Position numbers and translations under genes: made by a program. Positions 7,911 to 18,731 of a stretch of 64,000 bases of DNA are shown here, piece by piece. The stretch spans positions 184,124 to 248,123 of the forward strand of contig NZ_FOTC01000003.1 in assembly GCF_900114455.1 (NCBI RefSeq), read 5' to 3'. A model generated the notes under the pieces. It was not told where the DNA came from. It made no database searches and saw only the letters and a program-made list of their open reading frames with translations. This DNA comes from Halogranum rubrum. Its GTDB lineage: Archaea > Halobacteriota > Halobacteria > Halobacteriales > Haloferacaceae. Each line of letters begins with the position of its first letter. The stretch's first letter is position 1.

Positions 7911-8555
7911 TCACTCCGACTCGTTCACGTCTCGGAGTTCGTCGCGTTCGACGGCGGCGGCGACGGCGCTCGGCAGGCGAGCCATCGCACGGTCGAACCG
8001 GTCCTCGGAGAGCCAGAACCAGAGGTAGTGACCGTCGCGGCGTTCGACCATCTTGTGTCCCTCGACGTCGGTGAGCACCGCTTCGACGACGGGCGTCGAG
8101 TAGAGGTCCGCGAGGGCCGCGACAGTCTCGACTGTCGCCCGTATCTCGCCAGCGAGTTCGTCGTCAGTGTGCCTGACGCCGGGAAGTGCCGTCAGTACGG
8201 CGAGCGCGTCTGGGTCCGCTGAACTGCTCGGTGAGAGTCCCCAAAAGTCGAGCGTCCCGAGTTTCCGTGGCGTGACGGCGGCGGCGGCCTTCGTCACCCG
8301 ACCAGCCGCCTCGTCGTAGTCGCCGTCGAACGCCGCCTCTCGGAAACTGTAGCGGGTTTCGTCGGATGGCTCGGGTGGGGCTTCGGGTGGGTCCTCGATT
8401 GTCTCTACCAACAGGTCGGTCACGAAGGACGCAATGTCTTCGTGACCAACGTCGTGGGCGGCGGTGTCCAGTACGTCTCGAATCTCGTCGAAGTCGACCT
8501 GCTCGTCCAATTCGTCTGAACCATCGGACGGTGGAGGACTCTCGTCTGCGGGCAT
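7911..8555 (-). CDS. Haloarchaeal protein of unknown function
   Basis: A 214-residue soluble acidic protein with a disordered Asp/Glu/Pro/Ser-rich N-terminus (first about 20 residues), a helical middle, and a C-terminal part (about 145-205) that looks like a winged helix: [25 protein letters not shown] do not recognise a named family. It is divergent from argS, with the start codons about 110 bp apart, so they may share control. The ATG at 8555 is the only good start. A DNA-binding role is possible but not shown. Confidence 0.7.
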   Translation of the reverse strand: MPADESPPPSDGSDELDEQVDFDEIRDVLDTAAHDVGHEDIASFVTDLLVETIEDPPEAPPEPSDETRYSFREAAFDGDYDEAAGRVTKAAAAVTPRKLGTLDFWGLSPSSSADPDALAVLTALPGVRHTDDELAGEIRATVETVAALADLYSTPVVEAVLTDVEGHKMVERRDGHYLWFWLSEDRFDRAMARLPSAVAAAVERDELRDVNESE

Positions 8556-8667
8556 CCCCGGTGACTACGAAACGGTCAGACAAATCGGTTCGGCCCGTTC
8601 GCCACACCCTGACGCGCACCCACAGCCCTTAGAAACCCATTTACCCGACGCTCGAAAAGCACACTCC

Positions 8668-10428
8668 ATGTTCAGAGCGTTCCGTAACGAGGTCGAGGCG
8701 GCCCTCGCCGACGCGCTGTCGGCGATGGACCTGCCGACCGACGACCTCGGCGTGGAAGAGCCACCAGAAGACGTTCCCGCGACACTCGCATCCAACGTGG
8801 CGTTCCGCCTCGCGAGCGAAGTGGGCGCACCGCCGCCGAAGATTGCCGCCGACATCGCCGGCGAGATTTCGGTCGACGGCTACGACTACCTCGACCACGT
8901 CGACACCGGCGGCCCGTACGTCAACTTCCACACGACCGAGCAGTATCTCGCCGACACGCTCGCCGCCGCAGGCGACGACGAGTACGGCCGTCTGCCCGAC
9001 AAAGACGAGTCCGTCGTCGTCGAACACACCAGCGCGAACCCCACTGGCCCGGTCCACGTCGGCCGCGCACGCAACCCGATTCTGGGCGACGCCGTCGCCA
9101 ACGTCATCGACTTCGCCGGCTACGACGTCGAGCGTCACTACTACGTCAACGACGCCGGTCGCCAGATGGCCGTCTTCACGTGGGCCTACGAGACGTTCGA
9201 CGAGGCAGACCTCGACTCGGAACCGGAACGCGACCGTATCGAGTACGACCTCGTGCGCTACTACCGCAAGGGGAACCGCGTGCTCGAAGAGGGCGACCCG
9301 GAGGAAGTCGAGGCCGCCGAAGCCGAGATTTCCGAGATTCTGCAAGGCATCGAGGAGGGCGACGAGGAGACCTACGCCCGCGTCGAGACCGTCGTCGACC
9401 AGGTGCTCTCCGGGATGAAGGAGTGTCTCGGACGCCTCCCCGCCGAGTTCGACGAGTTCGTCAAGGAGACGCGCTTCATGTTCGACGGCTCGACGCAGGA
9501 GGTCGCCTCCCGCCTCAAAGACAGCGACTACGCCGTCCTCGAAGAAGAGGCGTGGCAACTCGAACTCGACGAGTGGGATATCGAGAAGAAACTCGTCTTC
9601 CTCCGCTCGGACGGGACCTCACTCTACACGACGCGTGACCTCGCGCACCACGAGTGGAAGTTCGAGAACTTCGACCGCGCCGTGACCGTCCTCGGCGAGG
9701 ACCACAAACTGCAGGCCGAACAGTTGAAGGCCGCACTCGAAATCCTCGGTAACGACGTCGGTCAACTCGACCACGCTATCTACTCCTACGTTAACCTCCC
9801 CGAGGGGAAGATGTCGACCCGCGCCGGTACGGGTGTCGACCTCGACGACCTACTGGACGAAGCGGTCGACCGCGCCCGCGACGAAGTCGAGAGCCGTCTC
9901 GACTCGCGCATCCGCGACGACGAGTTGGACGAAGACGACATCGAACGCATCGCCCACCAGGTCGGTATCGGGGCCGTCCGATACGACATCGTCTCGAAAC
10001 AGCCGACGAAGGCAATCACCTTCGAGTGGGACCAAGCGCTCGACTTCGAGGCGCAGTCCGCGCCGTACGTCCAGTACGTCCACGCGCGCTGTTGTGGCAT
10101 CCTCGACGAGGCGAGCCAAGCGGGCGTCGAACCGACCGACGTCGACCCTGCTGTCCTCTCGACCGAAGCAGAAGAAGACCTCCTTCGAACCATCGCGCGC
10201 TTCCCGGCCGTCGTCGAGACGGCCGCCGAGGACCTCGAACCCCACACCGTCGCCACCTACACCCGCGAGTTCGCCGAGGCGTTCAACACCTTCTACCGCG
10301 AGTGTTCGGTGCTCAACGCCGACGACGAAGAGACCCAACGCGCGCGTCTCGCGCTCGTCGACGCCTCGCGGCACACTATCGCCAACGCGCTGTCGATACT
10401 CGGCGTCGAAGCGCCGGACTCGATGTGA
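8668..10428 (+). CDS. argS: Arginyl-tRNA synthetase
   Basis: Class I synthetase of 586 residues that charges tRNA-Arg. Order of domains: N-terminal Add-1 domain that recognises the tRNA D-loop (1-100), Rossmann catalytic core with the HIGH-type motif GPVHVGRAR (about 127-135), the KMSKS-equivalent EGKMSTRAG (about 378-386), and a C-terminal DALR anticodon-binding domain (from about 465, [17 protein letters not shown] onward). Everything expected is present. The ATG at 8668 starts the conserved Add-1 domain, and the frame upstream of it is antisense of the neighbouring gene. Confidence 0.96.
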   Translation: MFRAFRNEVEAALADALSAMDLPTDDLGVEEPPEDVPATLASNVAFRLASEVGAPPPKIAADIAGEISVDGYDYLDHVDTGGPYVNFHTTEQYLADTLAAAGDDEYGRLPDKDESVVVEHTSANPTGPVHVGRARNPILGDAVANVIDFAGYDVERHYYVNDAGRQMAVFTWAYETFDEADLDSEPERDRIEYDLVRYYRKGNRVLEEGDPEEVEAAEAEISEILQGIEEGDEETYARVETVVDQVLSGMKECLGRLPAEFDEFVKETRFMFDGSTQEVASRLKDSDYAVLEEEAWQLELDEWDIEKKLVFLRSDGTSLYTTRDLAHHEWKFENFDRAVTVLGEDHKLQAEQLKAALEILGNDVGQLDHAIYSYVNLPEGKMSTRAGTGVDLDDLLDEAVDRARDEVESRLDSRIRDDELDEDDIERIAHQVGIGAVRYDIVSKQPTKAITFEWDQALDFEAQSAPYVQYVHARCCGILDEASQAGVEPTDVDPAVLSTEAEEDLLRTIARFPAVVETAAEDLEPHTVATYTREFAEAFNTFYRECSVLNADDEETQRARLALVDASRHTIANALSILGVEAPDSM

Positions 10429-10510
10429 GGCGAACGGAAGAGAGACTCACCGCTCACGCGGCGAAGTCAGCCGTGGGCGATACTGGTTCCGTCCGTGCTC
10501 GGGCCCGGGT

Positions 10511-10624
10511 TCAGGCTGCGATGAGGCTGCCGCCGACGGCGTAGATCATGGCGACACCGAGGCCGAGCGCGAGCAGTAGAAACACGACGACCCACCAGAA
10601 CGAGACGGATTCGTTTTCAGCCAT
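10511..10624 (-). CDS. 37-residue single-pass membrane peptide
   Basis: The gene starts at ATG 10624 and stops at TGA 10511. The product begins MAENESVSFWW, continues as one hydrophobic helix of about 21 residues with a glycine-rich end, and finishes GGSLIAA. It sits 39 bp upstream of the end of the minD-like gene, on the same strand, and 82 bp after argS (opposite strand). Acidic N-terminus followed by two tryptophans at the membrane edge is typical of haloarchaeal micro-membrane proteins. Function unknown; the open frame is short, so expression needs proof. Confidence 0.6.
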   Translation of the reverse strand: MAENESVSFWWVVVFLLLALGLGVAMIYAVGGSLIAA

Positions 10625-10663
10625 ACCGGCAATCCGAACACGCAGCTAAAAGAACTTCCCGTT

Positions 10664-11812
10664 TCAGCCCAGCAACCGGCTCAAGAACCCCGTGCGCTTC
10701 TCGCTGTCTGCGTCCTCAGACTCTTCACTTTCGTCTACTTCGCTCCCAGCGGACGCGTCGGCGACTTCGGTGCGCTCCGCTTCGCCGACGAGCGACGTCG
10801 AGTAGACGCCGTCTGAAGGAGCGTCCGTATCTTCGGTCGCTTCGGCTGCTTCGGTCTCCTCAGTGGCTTCGGTCGTTTCAGAGACCCCAGTGGCTTCAGC
10901 CTCGGGGACGAGCGCGTCCTCGGAATCTGGCGACGCTGCCGAGTCCTCAGTCGTGTCGGCGGCGGTGGATTCGTCGTCGCCATGCTCGGCGTCCTCGCCG
11001 TCGTCGACAGGAGGAGCGTCGGCGTCAGGCGTCGTTTCCGTCTCTAGCTCTGTCGTCTCAACTTCGGCATGTTCATCGGTCGCTTCTGGACCTCGGTCGA
11101 CCGATGGCTCCGGAATCTCCTCGCCCGTCAGTTCGCGGGCCAACTGGCGGTACGCGGTTGCGACTGTGCTGGTCGTGTCAGGAGTGAACTGCGAGTGAGC
11201 GACGGTCGACTCGGTGAGACGGGGGCCGACCGGAATCGTCGCGAGTACCGGGGCATCGAGTGCGTCGAGGCTAGTGAGTCCGTCTGCGTCGTCACCGTCG
11301 ACCCGCGTGACGACGACACCGGCGACGGTTCCGCCGAGGCGCTCGACGACCTGTCGCGTCTTCTCGGTGTCGCCGACGGCGTTCGGGTCCGTGTCGGTCA
11401 CGAGGAGAACCTCGTCTGCGAGTCCGAGCGGGAGGACCGTGTCGTGGCTCAGTCCGGCGCCCGTATCGACGAGGAGGTAGTCGGCCTCGTCGAATCCGTC
11501 GAGAACCGTCCGAAGCTTCGCGGGGTCGGCCTCGGGGAACGCCGACAGGTCGGTGTCGCCCGGGACGACCGAGAGCCCGTTCGGCCCCTCGTAGGTCGCT
11601 TCCGAGACGTCTGCCTGTCCCGCGAGGACATCGTGGATAGTCACGCCGTCCGCGTCGATACCGAGGACGGTGCCGAGGTTGGCCATTCCGAGGTCGGCGT
11701 CGACGGCGACGACGCGGTGTCCCGCCGCTGCGAGTGTCGTTCCGAGTGCAACCGTCGTCGTCGTCTTGCCGACGCCACCTTTCGCGCTGGCGACTGCGAT
11801 TACCCGAACCAT
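10664..11812 (-). CDS. MinD/ParA-family ATPase with long acidic tail
   Basis: 382 residues from ATG 11812. Residues 1-235 are a MinD-type deviant Walker ATPase: SAKGGVGKTTTT (about 9-20), DADLGMANLG, and VDTGAGLSHDT as Walker B region. Residues about 236-370 are a low-complexity Glu/Asp/Thr/Ala linker. The last residues KRTGFLSRLLG resemble the amphipathic membrane-targeting helix that ends bacterial MinD. In haloarchaea one MinD paralogue with a long tail positions archaella and chemosensory arrays; this gene may be that paralogue. A TATA-like element lies about 35 bp before the ATG. Confidence 0.88.
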   Translation of the reverse strand: MVRVIAVASAKGGVGKTTTTVALGTTLAAAGHRVVAVDADLGMANLGTVLGIDADGVTIHDVLAGQADVSEATYEGPNGLSVVPGDTDLSAFPEADPAKLRTVLDGFDEADYLLVDTGAGLSHDTVLPLGLADEVLLVTDTDPNAVGDTEKTRQVVERLGGTVAGVVVTRVDGDDADGLTSLDALDAPVLATIPVGPRLTESTVAHSQFTPDTTSTVATAYRQLARELTGEEIPEPSVDRGPEATDEHAEVETTELETETTPDADAPPVDDGEDAEHGDDESTAADTTEDSAASPDSEDALVPEAEATGVSETTEATEETEAAEATEDTDAPSDGVYSTSLVGEAERTEVADASAGSEVDESEESEDADSEKRTGFLSRLLG

Positions 11813-11986
11813 GGTTGAGTTACCTGTGTGTCCCACGACGTGTACATAAATGTAGTTCTGTCCAGAATGACAGGTTTGTTTGAAAGTCACGTGTGTTGAA
11901 CAATCAGAACAGCCGTGCGGCGAATCCATCTCGCTGTGCGCCGACAGTCAAAGGTTACTTAGCCACTGGCCGGGCTAGTATCGGTA

Positions 11987-13237
11987 ATGAGTAGTGACGC
12001 CGAGGAAGCGAGCGAAGACCGGCGGAAGTACGAATTCCGGAAGGTCATCGAAGAGTTGCAGGAGTACGAAGGCTCCGGCACTCAGCTCGTCACCATCTAC
12101 ATCCCCGAGGACAAGCAGGTTTCGGACGTCGTCGCCCACGTGACCCAAGAACACAGTGAGGCGGCGAACATCAAGTCCAAGCAGACGAGGACGAACGTCC
12201 AGGACGCACTGACGAGTATCAAAGACCGTCTCCGCTACTACGACACCTTCCCACCGAAGAACGGTATCGTCATCTTCTCCGGTGCAGTCGACAGCGGCGG
12301 CGGCCAGACGACGATGGTCACGAAGACGCTCGACAGCCCACCACAACCCGTCGAGTCCTTCCGCTATCACTGCGATTCGGCGTTCCTCACGGAACCGCTG
12401 GAGAACATGCTGGCCGACAAGGGACTGTTCGGTCTCGTCGTCCTCGACCGACGCGAGGCGAACGTCGGGTGGCTGAAAGGCAAGCGCGTCGAACCCGTCA
12501 AGTCCGCCTCCTCGCTCGTCCCCGGCAAACAGCGAAAAGGTGGCCAGTCCGCCCAGCGTTTCGCCCGCCTCCGACTGGAGGCCATCGACAACTTCTATCA
12601 GGAAGTCGCCGAGATGGCCAACGACCTGATGGTCGCGAAACGCCACGAGATCGACGGCGTGCTCGTCGGCGGTCCGTCGCCGACGAAAGACGAGTTCCTC
12701 GACGGTGGCTATCTTCACCACGAACTGCAGGACAAAGTCGTCGGGAAGTTCGACATCTCCTACACCGACGAGTCGGGCCTCTACGACCTGGTCGACGCCG
12801 CACAGGAGGTGCTGGCCGACCAAGAGGTGATGAAAGACAAGTCCCAGATGGAGGAGTTCTTCGAGAAACTCCACCGGGGCAACGAGTCTACCTACGGGTT
12901 CGGGCCGACTCGCAAGAACCTCATCATGGGCTCTGTCGACCGACTCCTTCTCTCCGAGGACCTCCGAAGCGACGTCATCGTCTACGACTGTCCCAACGGC
13001 CACGAGGAGTTCGAAGTCGTCGACAGTCGCCACAAGACGCCCGAACACACCTGTTCGGAGTGCAAGGAGAAAGCCGAGATGCGTGAACGCGAAGACGTCA
13101 TCGAACACTTGATGAACATCGCCGAACAGCGCGGGACGGAGACGAAGTTCATCAGCACCGACTTCGAGAAAGGCGAACAGTTGATGGACGCCTTCGGTGG
13201 CATCGCGGGCATCCTCCGGTACTCGACCGGTGTGTAA
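11987..13237 (+). CDS. prf1: Peptide chain release factor aRF1
   Basis: 416-residue archaeal release factor that reads all three stop codons and triggers peptidyl-tRNA hydrolysis. NIKS (61-64) in domain 1 reads the stop codon; GGQ (185-187) in domain 2 reaches the peptidyl transferase centre. The C-terminal domain contains a zinc-like insertion with C-P-N-G-H and CSECK. Full length for the family. It is divergent from the MinD-like gene; an AT-rich AAAGGTTACTTA about 30 bp before the ATG is the likely promoter. Confidence 0.96.
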   Translation: MSSDAEEASEDRRKYEFRKVIEELQEYEGSGTQLVTIYIPEDKQVSDVVAHVTQEHSEAANIKSKQTRTNVQDALTSIKDRLRYYDTFPPKNGIVIFSGAVDSGGGQTTMVTKTLDSPPQPVESFRYHCDSAFLTEPLENMLADKGLFGLVVLDRREANVGWLKGKRVEPVKSASSLVPGKQRKGGQSAQRFARLRLEAIDNFYQEVAEMANDLMVAKRHEIDGVLVGGPSPTKDEFLDGGYLHHELQDKVVGKFDISYTDESGLYDLVDAAQEVLADQEVMKDKSQMEEFFEKLHRGNESTYGFGPTRKNLIMGSVDRLLLSEDLRSDVIVYDCPNGHEEFEVVDSRHKTPEHTCSECKEKAEMREREDVIEHLMNIAEQRGTETKFISTDFEKGEQLMDAFGGIAGILRYSTGV

Positions 13238-13297
13238 ACGCGCAAACAGAAAAGACGCAACCGCTACTCTTCGTTCGCGAACCCGTCTCACTAACGA

Positions 13298-13843
13298 CTA
13301 GTGGAACTTCGAGAGACGCTCACTCAGTGACGGGGACTGCGTCATCAGCTGATACACCGCCGAAACGACGAGTGTGGCGAGGATGGCAACCGCCCAGATT
13401 CGAACGTCGATGGCGCTCACCGTTGGCACCCCCACCGAGTGTGCGACGACGAGCAAGAGACCGAGAACACCGAGTCCGAGGTAGTACTCCGCCCACGAGA
13501 GGTCGTTCCGTGGAACGACTTCCATGTAGACGGTGACGTCGTCGATTGCCTCGGCCAGCGCAACCTCTTTCGTCTCTGTATCGTAGTCGATGACGCCGAG
13601 TTCTTCGAGTTTCGGGAGATGTGTCTGGTGGAGCGAGACGTAGACACTCTGGCGGACGTTTCGGGGGGCAGGGTCCTCACCGGTCTCTGCAGTCGCGAGT
13701 CGCTCTGATAGTTCGCGGACCGAGAGGGGTTCGCCGTGTTCACGGAGTGACTTGAGGACACGACGACGCCGGTCGTTTCGAAGGATGTCGTGTATCTCCG
13801 TGCGTTCGAGCGAGTCGTCAGGTGCGGCAGTGAGAGTCGACAT
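13298..13843 (-). CDS. Winged-helix membrane protein (DUF7344-like)
   Basis: 181 residues from ATG 13843. The first 105 residues are a winged helix (EIHDILRNDRRRRVLKSLRE, HQTHLPKLEELGVIDYD). Two membrane helices follow (about 117-137 and 145-167). This fits haloarchaeal membrane-tethered DUF7344 proteins, thought to be regulators. A longer start at 13873 exists, but a TATA-like TAATATGG lies right next to it, so transcription should begin after it and the shorter start is preferred. It is convergent with prf1. Confidence 0.75.
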   Translation of the reverse strand: MSTLTAAPDDSLERTEIHDILRNDRRRRVLKSLREHGEPLSVRELSERLATAETGEDPAPRNVRQSVYVSLHQTHLPKLEELGVIDYDTETKEVALAEAIDDVTVYMEVVPRNDLSWAEYYLGLGVLGLLLVVAHSVGVPTVSAIDVRIWAVAILATLVVSAVYQLMTQSPSLSERLSKFH

Positions 13844-13952
13844 CAGCCACTTACGACTGCGCCGTTCTCCCATATTACATCGCCCCCTGAAGAGATACGT
13901 CGGAGTGTGAGACCTAGGGTAAAAAAATTGTGTTTGCGGAAACAGAATGAGG

Positions 13953-14339
13953 TCAGTCGAGAACCGAGTGGAGTTGGACGAGTCGACGGTTCAAATCCAG
14001 CGACGGGTCAGCCGTCGTCGCCGCCAACCGGTCCAGCGTCAGGAAGACGTCTGCACCGTGTCGTTCGGCGTGAGCGGCGACGTCTTCGATGGCTCGTCGG
14101 TTGAGCGCGATCGAGTCGAGCAAGCCGACGAGAAGCGCCATCGCGACACCGGCCTCACCGTGCGGAAACGAGGGGCCGAGTGCGTCGAAAGAGGAATCTA
14201 CCGGTCCCTCTGTGGCCGAAACTACCCGGAGACACTGCGGACAGATCGATGCGGCGTCGGACTCGTCGGGTGCGTGCGCCCGAAGTGCGGGCGGCACCGC
14301 GAAAGTGACCGTCTCGACGTCGCAGTGAGTGCAGTGCAT
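13953..14339 (-). CDS. Zinc-ribbon protein of unknown function (DUF6276-like)
   Basis: 128 residues with an N-terminal zinc ribbon (CTHC at 3-6 and CPQC at about 33-36), then a helical domain (GEAGVAMALLVGLLDSIALNRRAIEDV). Similar small ribbon proteins are found in many haloarchaea without known function. It follows atpD on the same strand by 12 bp, so it is probably the last cistron of the ATP synthase transcript or of the atpD segment. Confidence 0.72.
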   Translation of the reverse strand: MHCTHCDVETVTFAVPPALRAHAPDESDAASICPQCLRVVSATEGPVDSSFDALGPSFPHGEAGVAMALLVGLLDSIALNRRAIEDVAAHAERHGADVFLTLDRLAATTADPSLDLNRRLVQLHSVLD

Positions 14340-14351
14340 CGAAGTCGAGGC

Positions 14352-15047
14352 TCAGTCGTCGGCCGTGACGGGTTCGACGTCCGACGTCTCGGCGGCCTCG
14401 GCTTCTTTCGCGGCCTTCTCCTCTTCTTCCTTCTTCGCCTTGATCTTCTTCAGGCGGAAGATCTCTTCGCGCTCTTGCTCTTCGAGTTTCTGCTCGATGT
14501 ACTCTTGGTTCTCGTAGAGGTCAGGCAGGAGTTTGAACTCCAGTGCGTTGACACGGCGCTTCGTCGTCTCGATCTCTTCGAGCATCTTCTTCATCGCCGT
14601 CTCGACTTCGGCGGCGAGGATGATGCTCTCTAAGAGCTCTTCGTAGGCTTCTGCGGCCTCGTCGATGCGGGCGCTGGTACCGAGCAGGCCGTAGCCACGC
14701 TGGTCGAGGCTCTTCTTGACGCGGCTGGACTCGATCACCGGGACGACGACACCCATGATGTTCTTCGACTGCGTCGTGATCTCGGGGTGCTCTTTGAGCG
14801 CGGCGGCGGCACCGCGGACGGCGACGTCACCTTCCATGGCGCGCGCCATGTTGAGTTTCCGCTGTGCGTCCTCGTAGTTCTCGCTCAGCCCGCCTCGGAC
14901 TTCCTGGGCTTGGTCGAGGATGTCCATGAACTCCATGATGAGGCCGTCACGCTTCTGTTCGAGCGTGTCGTGGCCCCGCTCGGAGAGGTCGATTCGGTCC
15001 TCGATCTCCATCAGTTCCTTGCGGGTTGGTTTGACGTCTTTGGCCAT
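14352..15047 (-). CDS. atpD: A-type ATP synthase subunit D
   Basis: Subunit D (231 residues) is the central rotor shaft of the A1 part. It is an almost wholly helical coiled coil: an N-terminal helix after [19 protein letters not shown], a middle loop, and the C-terminal helix ending in a Lys/Glu-rich region and an acidic tail ([10 protein letters not shown]). It is the last subunit gene, separated from atpB by a 179-bp gap that may hold its own promoter or a processing site; in the rest of the operon genes overlap or nearly touch. Confidence 0.95.
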   Translation of the reverse strand: MAKDVKPTRKELMEIEDRIDLSERGHDTLEQKRDGLIMEFMDILDQAQEVRGGLSENYEDAQRKLNMARAMEGDVAVRGAAAALKEHPEITTQSKNIMGVVVPVIESSRVKKSLDQRGYGLLGTSARIDEAAEAYEELLESIILAAEVETAMKKMLEEIETTKRRVNALEFKLLPDLYENQEYIEQKLEEQEREEIFRLKKIKAKKEEEEKAAKEAEAAETSDVEPVTADD

Positions 15048-15226
15048 TTGAGTGCGGGTTGTCGGCGGAGCGGGTTAACTTTTTACAGTCGACGGCTGTC
15101 TGAGCGGGACTCTGGACGGGCGCGCCCCTCGTGAGAGGGTGATTGGGTGACGGATGAGACGACCGTCGCTACCGAGTCGAGTTTGCGCTAAAAGTGAAGT
15201 GGTGGTGAGACGAGAGTGCCGTGCGC

Positions 15227-16645
15227 TTAGGCTTCCGCTTCGACTGCTTCTTCGGTCTCGTCTTCGTGGTAGTACTTCTCGATGAGCTCCTCGTCGACAC
15301 GGTTGAGTTCCGACTTCGGGAACATCGAGAGCAGGTTCCAGCCGATGTCGAGCGTCTCGTCGATGGTGCGGTCGGTGTCGAAGCCTTGGTCGACGAACTC
15401 CTCCTCGAATCGCTCGGCGAAGTCGAGGTAGATGTTGTCACGCTCCGACAGTGCCTCGCGACCGACAATGTTCACGAGGTCACGCAGGTCTTCACCCTCT
15501 GCGTACGCAGCGTACATCTGGTCGGAGACGTCGGCGTGGTCCTCGCGGGTGAGTCCCTCGCCGATACCGTCGTCCATCAGTCGCGACAGCGACGGCAGCG
15601 GGTTGATCGGTGGCTGAACCCCCTGGCTGTTGAGGGCACGGTCGATGTAGATCTGTCCCTCGGTGATGTATCCCGTCAGGTCGGGAATCGGGTGCGTGTC
15701 GTCGTCACCGGGCATGGTGAGGATGGGAATCTGCGTGACAGACCCATCACGACCCTCGATACGACCGGCACGCTCGTAGAGCTGTGCCAGGTCGGTGTAC
15801 ATGTATCCGGGGTAACCACGTCGGCCCGGGACCTCCTCACGTGCGGCACCGATCTCGCGGAGTGCCTCACAGTAGTTGGTCATGTCCGTCAGGATGACGA
15901 GCACGTGGTAGTCCTTCTCGAAGGCGAGGTACTCGGCCGTGGTGAGCGCGAGACGCGGCGTGACCGTCCGCTCGACTGCGGGGTCGTCCGCGAGGTTCAT
16001 GAAGACGACCGAACGCTCCAGTGCGCCGGTACGCTCGAAGTCTTCCATGAACTCGTTTGCCTCTTCGGCCGTGATACCCATCGCGCCGAAGATGACTGCG
16101 AACTCGCTGTCCTCGCTGTCGCCCTGCTTGTTGTCCTCCGGCACCGTCGCCTGACGGGCAATCTGGAGTGCGAGGTCGTTGTGCGGCAGCCCGGACGCCG
16201 AGAAGATCGGCAGTTTCTGGCCGCGAACGAGCGTGTTCATGCCGTCGATGGCGGACACACCCGTCTGGATGAACTCCTCGGGGTACTCACGGGAGTACGG
16301 GTTGATTGCGGCGCCGACGATGTCGTGGCGCTCCTCGGGGACGATTTCCGGGCCGCCGTCGATCGGCTGGCCGGAACCGTCGAGGACCCGACCGAGGAGG
16401 TCCTCGGTGACGGGCATCTTGAGCGTCTCGCCAAGGAACTTGACGGACGCGTTTCGGTCGATACCGCTGGTGCCTTCGAAGACCTGGATGGCCACGAGGC
16501 CTTCCGAGGATTCGAGCACCTGGCCACGCTTGGTCTCGCCTTGCGGCGTCTCGATTTCGACGATTTCGTCGTACCCAATGGGCTCGTCGACCTCGGCGAA
16601 CACCAGCGGACCGCTGATCTCGGTGATGGTCTGGTACTCTTTCAT
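15227..16645 (-). CDS. atpB: A-type ATP synthase subunit B
   Basis: Regulatory, non-catalytic subunit (472 residues) of the A1 hexamer. It has an N-terminal beta barrel, a nucleotide-binding-fold core without a functional P-loop (the region reads [17 protein letters not shown]), and the segment [22 protein letters not shown] typical of B subunits. A C-terminal acidic tail reflects halophilic adaptation. Its start codon overlaps the atpA stop by one base. Confidence 0.96.
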   Translation of the reverse strand: MKEYQTITEISGPLVFAEVDEPIGYDEIVEIETPQGETKRGQVLESSEGLVAIQVFEGTSGIDRNASVKFLGETLKMPVTEDLLGRVLDGSGQPIDGGPEIVPEERHDIVGAAINPYSREYPEEFIQTGVSAIDGMNTLVRGQKLPIFSASGLPHNDLALQIARQATVPEDNKQGDSEDSEFAVIFGAMGITAEEANEFMEDFERTGALERSVVFMNLADDPAVERTVTPRLALTTAEYLAFEKDYHVLVILTDMTNYCEALREIGAAREEVPGRRGYPGYMYTDLAQLYERAGRIEGRDGSVTQIPILTMPGDDDTHPIPDLTGYITEGQIYIDRALNSQGVQPPINPLPSLSRLMDDGIGEGLTREDHADVSDQMYAAYAEGEDLRDLVNIVGREALSERDNIYLDFAERFEEEFVDQGFDTDRTIDETLDIGWNLLSMFPKSELNRVDEELIEKYYHEDETEEAVEAEA

Positions 16646-18408
16646 TAGTAGAGCTCCCGGAGCTGTTCGGTGATCTCGGCTTTGAGGTCCTCGATGTACT
16701 CCACGTAGTCCTCCTGCACGCCGATACGGTTCAGCCGCGGTGCGGCTTCGATGGCGATGATCTCTTCGACGGGAACGCCCGCGTCGAGTGCCTTCTTCGC
16801 CTCGTCGTTGAGCGTGTGGATGGCCGTCAGGATGAGGTACGTCTTCTCCGGCGGACAGTAGGTGTCCGTCGGGTGGAACGCGTTCTGCTGGAGGTACGCC
16901 TCACGGAGGTAGCGAGCCACCTCGAGGGTGAGCTGCTGGTCCTCCGGCAGGGCGTCCTTACCGACGAGCTGAACGATCTCCTGCAGTTCGTCTTCTTCGT
17001 CGAGGATGTCGACGGCCCACTGGCGCTCCTCGGGCCAGTCGTCGCGGACGTTCTCGACGAACCACGGGTCCAGCTGGTTCCGGTAGAGCGAGTAGGACTC
17101 GCTCCAGTTGATTGCCGGGAAGTGACGACGCTCTGCGAGGTCGGCGTCGAGTGCCCAGAAGGTCTTGACGATACGCAGCGTGTTCTGGGTGACCGGTTCC
17201 GAGAAGTCGCCGCCCGGCGGCGACACGGCACCGATTGCGGAGACCGAACCCTCGGTCCCGTTGATGTTCTCGAAGTAACCGGCTCGCTCGTAGAACTCGG
17301 AGAGACGCGCCGAGAGGTAGGCGGGGTAGCCCTCCTCACCGGGCATCTCTTCGAGACGCGAGGAGATCTCGCGCATGGCCTCTGCCCACCGCGAGGTGGA
17401 GTCGGCCATCAGTGCGACGTCGTAGCCCATGTCACGGTAGTACTCTGCGATGGTGATTCCCGTGTAGATACAGGACTCACGCGCAGCGACGGGCATGTTC
17501 GACGTGTTGGCGATGAGCGACGTCCGGGCCATAAGCGGGTTGCCGGTCGTCGGGTCTTCGAGTTCCGGGAAGTCCTCGATGACCTCGGTCATCTCGTTGC
17601 CACGCTCACCACAGCCGACGTAGACGATGATGTCCGCGTCTGCGTACTTCGCGAGTTGGTGCTGCGTGACGGTCTTCCCCGACCCGAACGGGCCAGGAAT
17701 CGCGGCCGTTCCACCCTTCGCAATGGGGAACAGGCCGTCGAGGATGCGCTGCCCGGAGACGAGCGGTTCGCGGGGCGTCATCTTCGTCTCCGACGGACGC
17801 GCCTCGCGCACCGGCCACTCCTGGTGCATCGTGATCTCTTCGCCGGTGTCGAGTTCCACGATGGCCTCTTCGACGGTGAACTCGCCTGCCTCGATGGAGG
17901 CGACGTCGCCGCCTTCGGACGTCGGCGGGACGAGCACTTTGTGCTCGATGGTGACCGTCTCGGGGACGGTTCCGAGGACGTCACCGGCTTCGACGGTGTC
18001 ACCCTCCTCGACGGTGGGAACGAACTCCCACTTCTTGTCCATCTCGATACCGGGTGCGTCGACACCACGGTCGAGGTACGGACTGTTCATCTTCTCTTCC
18101 AGTACGTCCAGCGGCCGCTGGACACCGTCGTAGATGCTGTCCAGCAGACCGGGACCGAGGTCGACCGTCAGCGGTTCGCCCGTGTTCTCGACGGGTTCGC
18201 TGGGGCCGACGCCGGAAGTCTCCTCGTACACCTGAATGGTCGTGAGGTCGCCCTCGATCTCGATGACCTCGCCCATCAGCCCTTCGTTACCGACGTACAC
18301 GACGTCGTTCATCCGGGCGTCAAGGTCGCGGGCGGTCACGACCGGACCACTCACACTCTGAATGACACCGTCCTCACGAACGGTCTCTTGCTGTGTTGCC
18401 TGACTCAT
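16645..18408 (-). CDS. atpA: A-type ATP synthase catalytic subunit A
   Basis: Catalytic subunit (587 residues) that makes ATP from ADP and phosphate. The Walker A motif GPFGSGKT lies near residues 239-246, with the preceding non-homologous region (about 115-190) that marks A subunits of A/V-type enzymes. Further marks are [12 protein letters not shown] and [28 protein letters not shown] (given here as landmarks). No intein is present, which is worth noting since this subunit hosts inteins in some archaea. Confidence 0.97.
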   Translation of the reverse strand: MSQATQQETVREDGVIQSVSGPVVTARDLDARMNDVVYVGNEGLMGEVIEIEGDLTTIQVYEETSGVGPSEPVENTGEPLTVDLGPGLLDSIYDGVQRPLDVLEEKMNSPYLDRGVDAPGIEMDKKWEFVPTVEEGDTVEAGDVLGTVPETVTIEHKVLVPPTSEGGDVASIEAGEFTVEEAIVELDTGEEITMHQEWPVREARPSETKMTPREPLVSGQRILDGLFPIAKGGTAAIPGPFGSGKTVTQHQLAKYADADIIVYVGCGERGNEMTEVIEDFPELEDPTTGNPLMARTSLIANTSNMPVAARESCIYTGITIAEYYRDMGYDVALMADSTSRWAEAMREISSRLEEMPGEEGYPAYLSARLSEFYERAGYFENINGTEGSVSAIGAVSPPGGDFSEPVTQNTLRIVKTFWALDADLAERRHFPAINWSESYSLYRNQLDPWFVENVRDDWPEERQWAVDILDEEDELQEIVQLVGKDALPEDQQLTLEVARYLREAYLQQNAFHPTDTYCPPEKTYLILTAIHTLNDEAKKALDAGVPVEEIIAIEAAPRLNRIGVQEDYVEYIEDLKAEITEQLRELY

Positions 18409-18410
18409 AG

Positions 18411-18731
18411 TTATTCGTCCATTAGGTCGATACCGATCGCTCGCTTGATCTGCTCGCGCAGGCCGCTGCTCCCTGCGTCACCGCCGAGGGTGACGAGCGT
18501 CGGCTCGATACTCGTCTCGACCGACTTCCGGGTGTTCCGGGAGAGATGGTCGAGGTCACTCGATTGCATTACGATGATGCCGACGTCGTCGTCTGCGAGG
18601 GTACGCTCGACAGCGTCGTCGAGTGCTGCATCTTTCTCCTCCTCGGGGACGTTCTCGAACTTCCGAACGCCTGCGAGGCGGAAGCCGGTGGTGAAGTCGG
18701 GACTGCCGATGACGGCGATCTCCTGACTCAT
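18411..18731 (-). CDS. atpF: A-type ATP synthase subunit F
   Basis: Small 106-residue subunit of the central stalk with a Rossmann-like fold, [21 protein letters not shown] being the typical start. The flexible C-terminus ([16 protein letters not shown]) is the part thought to contact subunits A/B and influence coupling. It overlaps atpC by 4 bp and is followed by atpA after 2 bp, so translation is coupled. Confidence 0.94.
   Translation of the reverse strand: MSQEIAVIGSPDFTTGFRLAGVRKFENVPEEEKDAALDDAVERTLADDDVGIIVMQSSDLDHLSRNTRKSVETSIEPTLVTLGGDAGSSGLREQIKRAIGIDLMDE

Noticed and set aside
11975-13291. 438-codon minus-strand open frame opposite prf1
   Set aside because: It is a reverse-frame shadow of the well conserved aRF1 gene.
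13981-14000. GGTTCAAATCC, identical to a tRNA T-arm core
   Set aside because: The flanking bases do not pair into a T-stem, no acceptor or anticodon arm can be drawn, and the stretch lies inside the coding region of a zinc-ribbon protein.
16645-18408. Intein in atpA or rfcA
   Set aside because: Both proteins have normal length and uninterrupted Walker regions.
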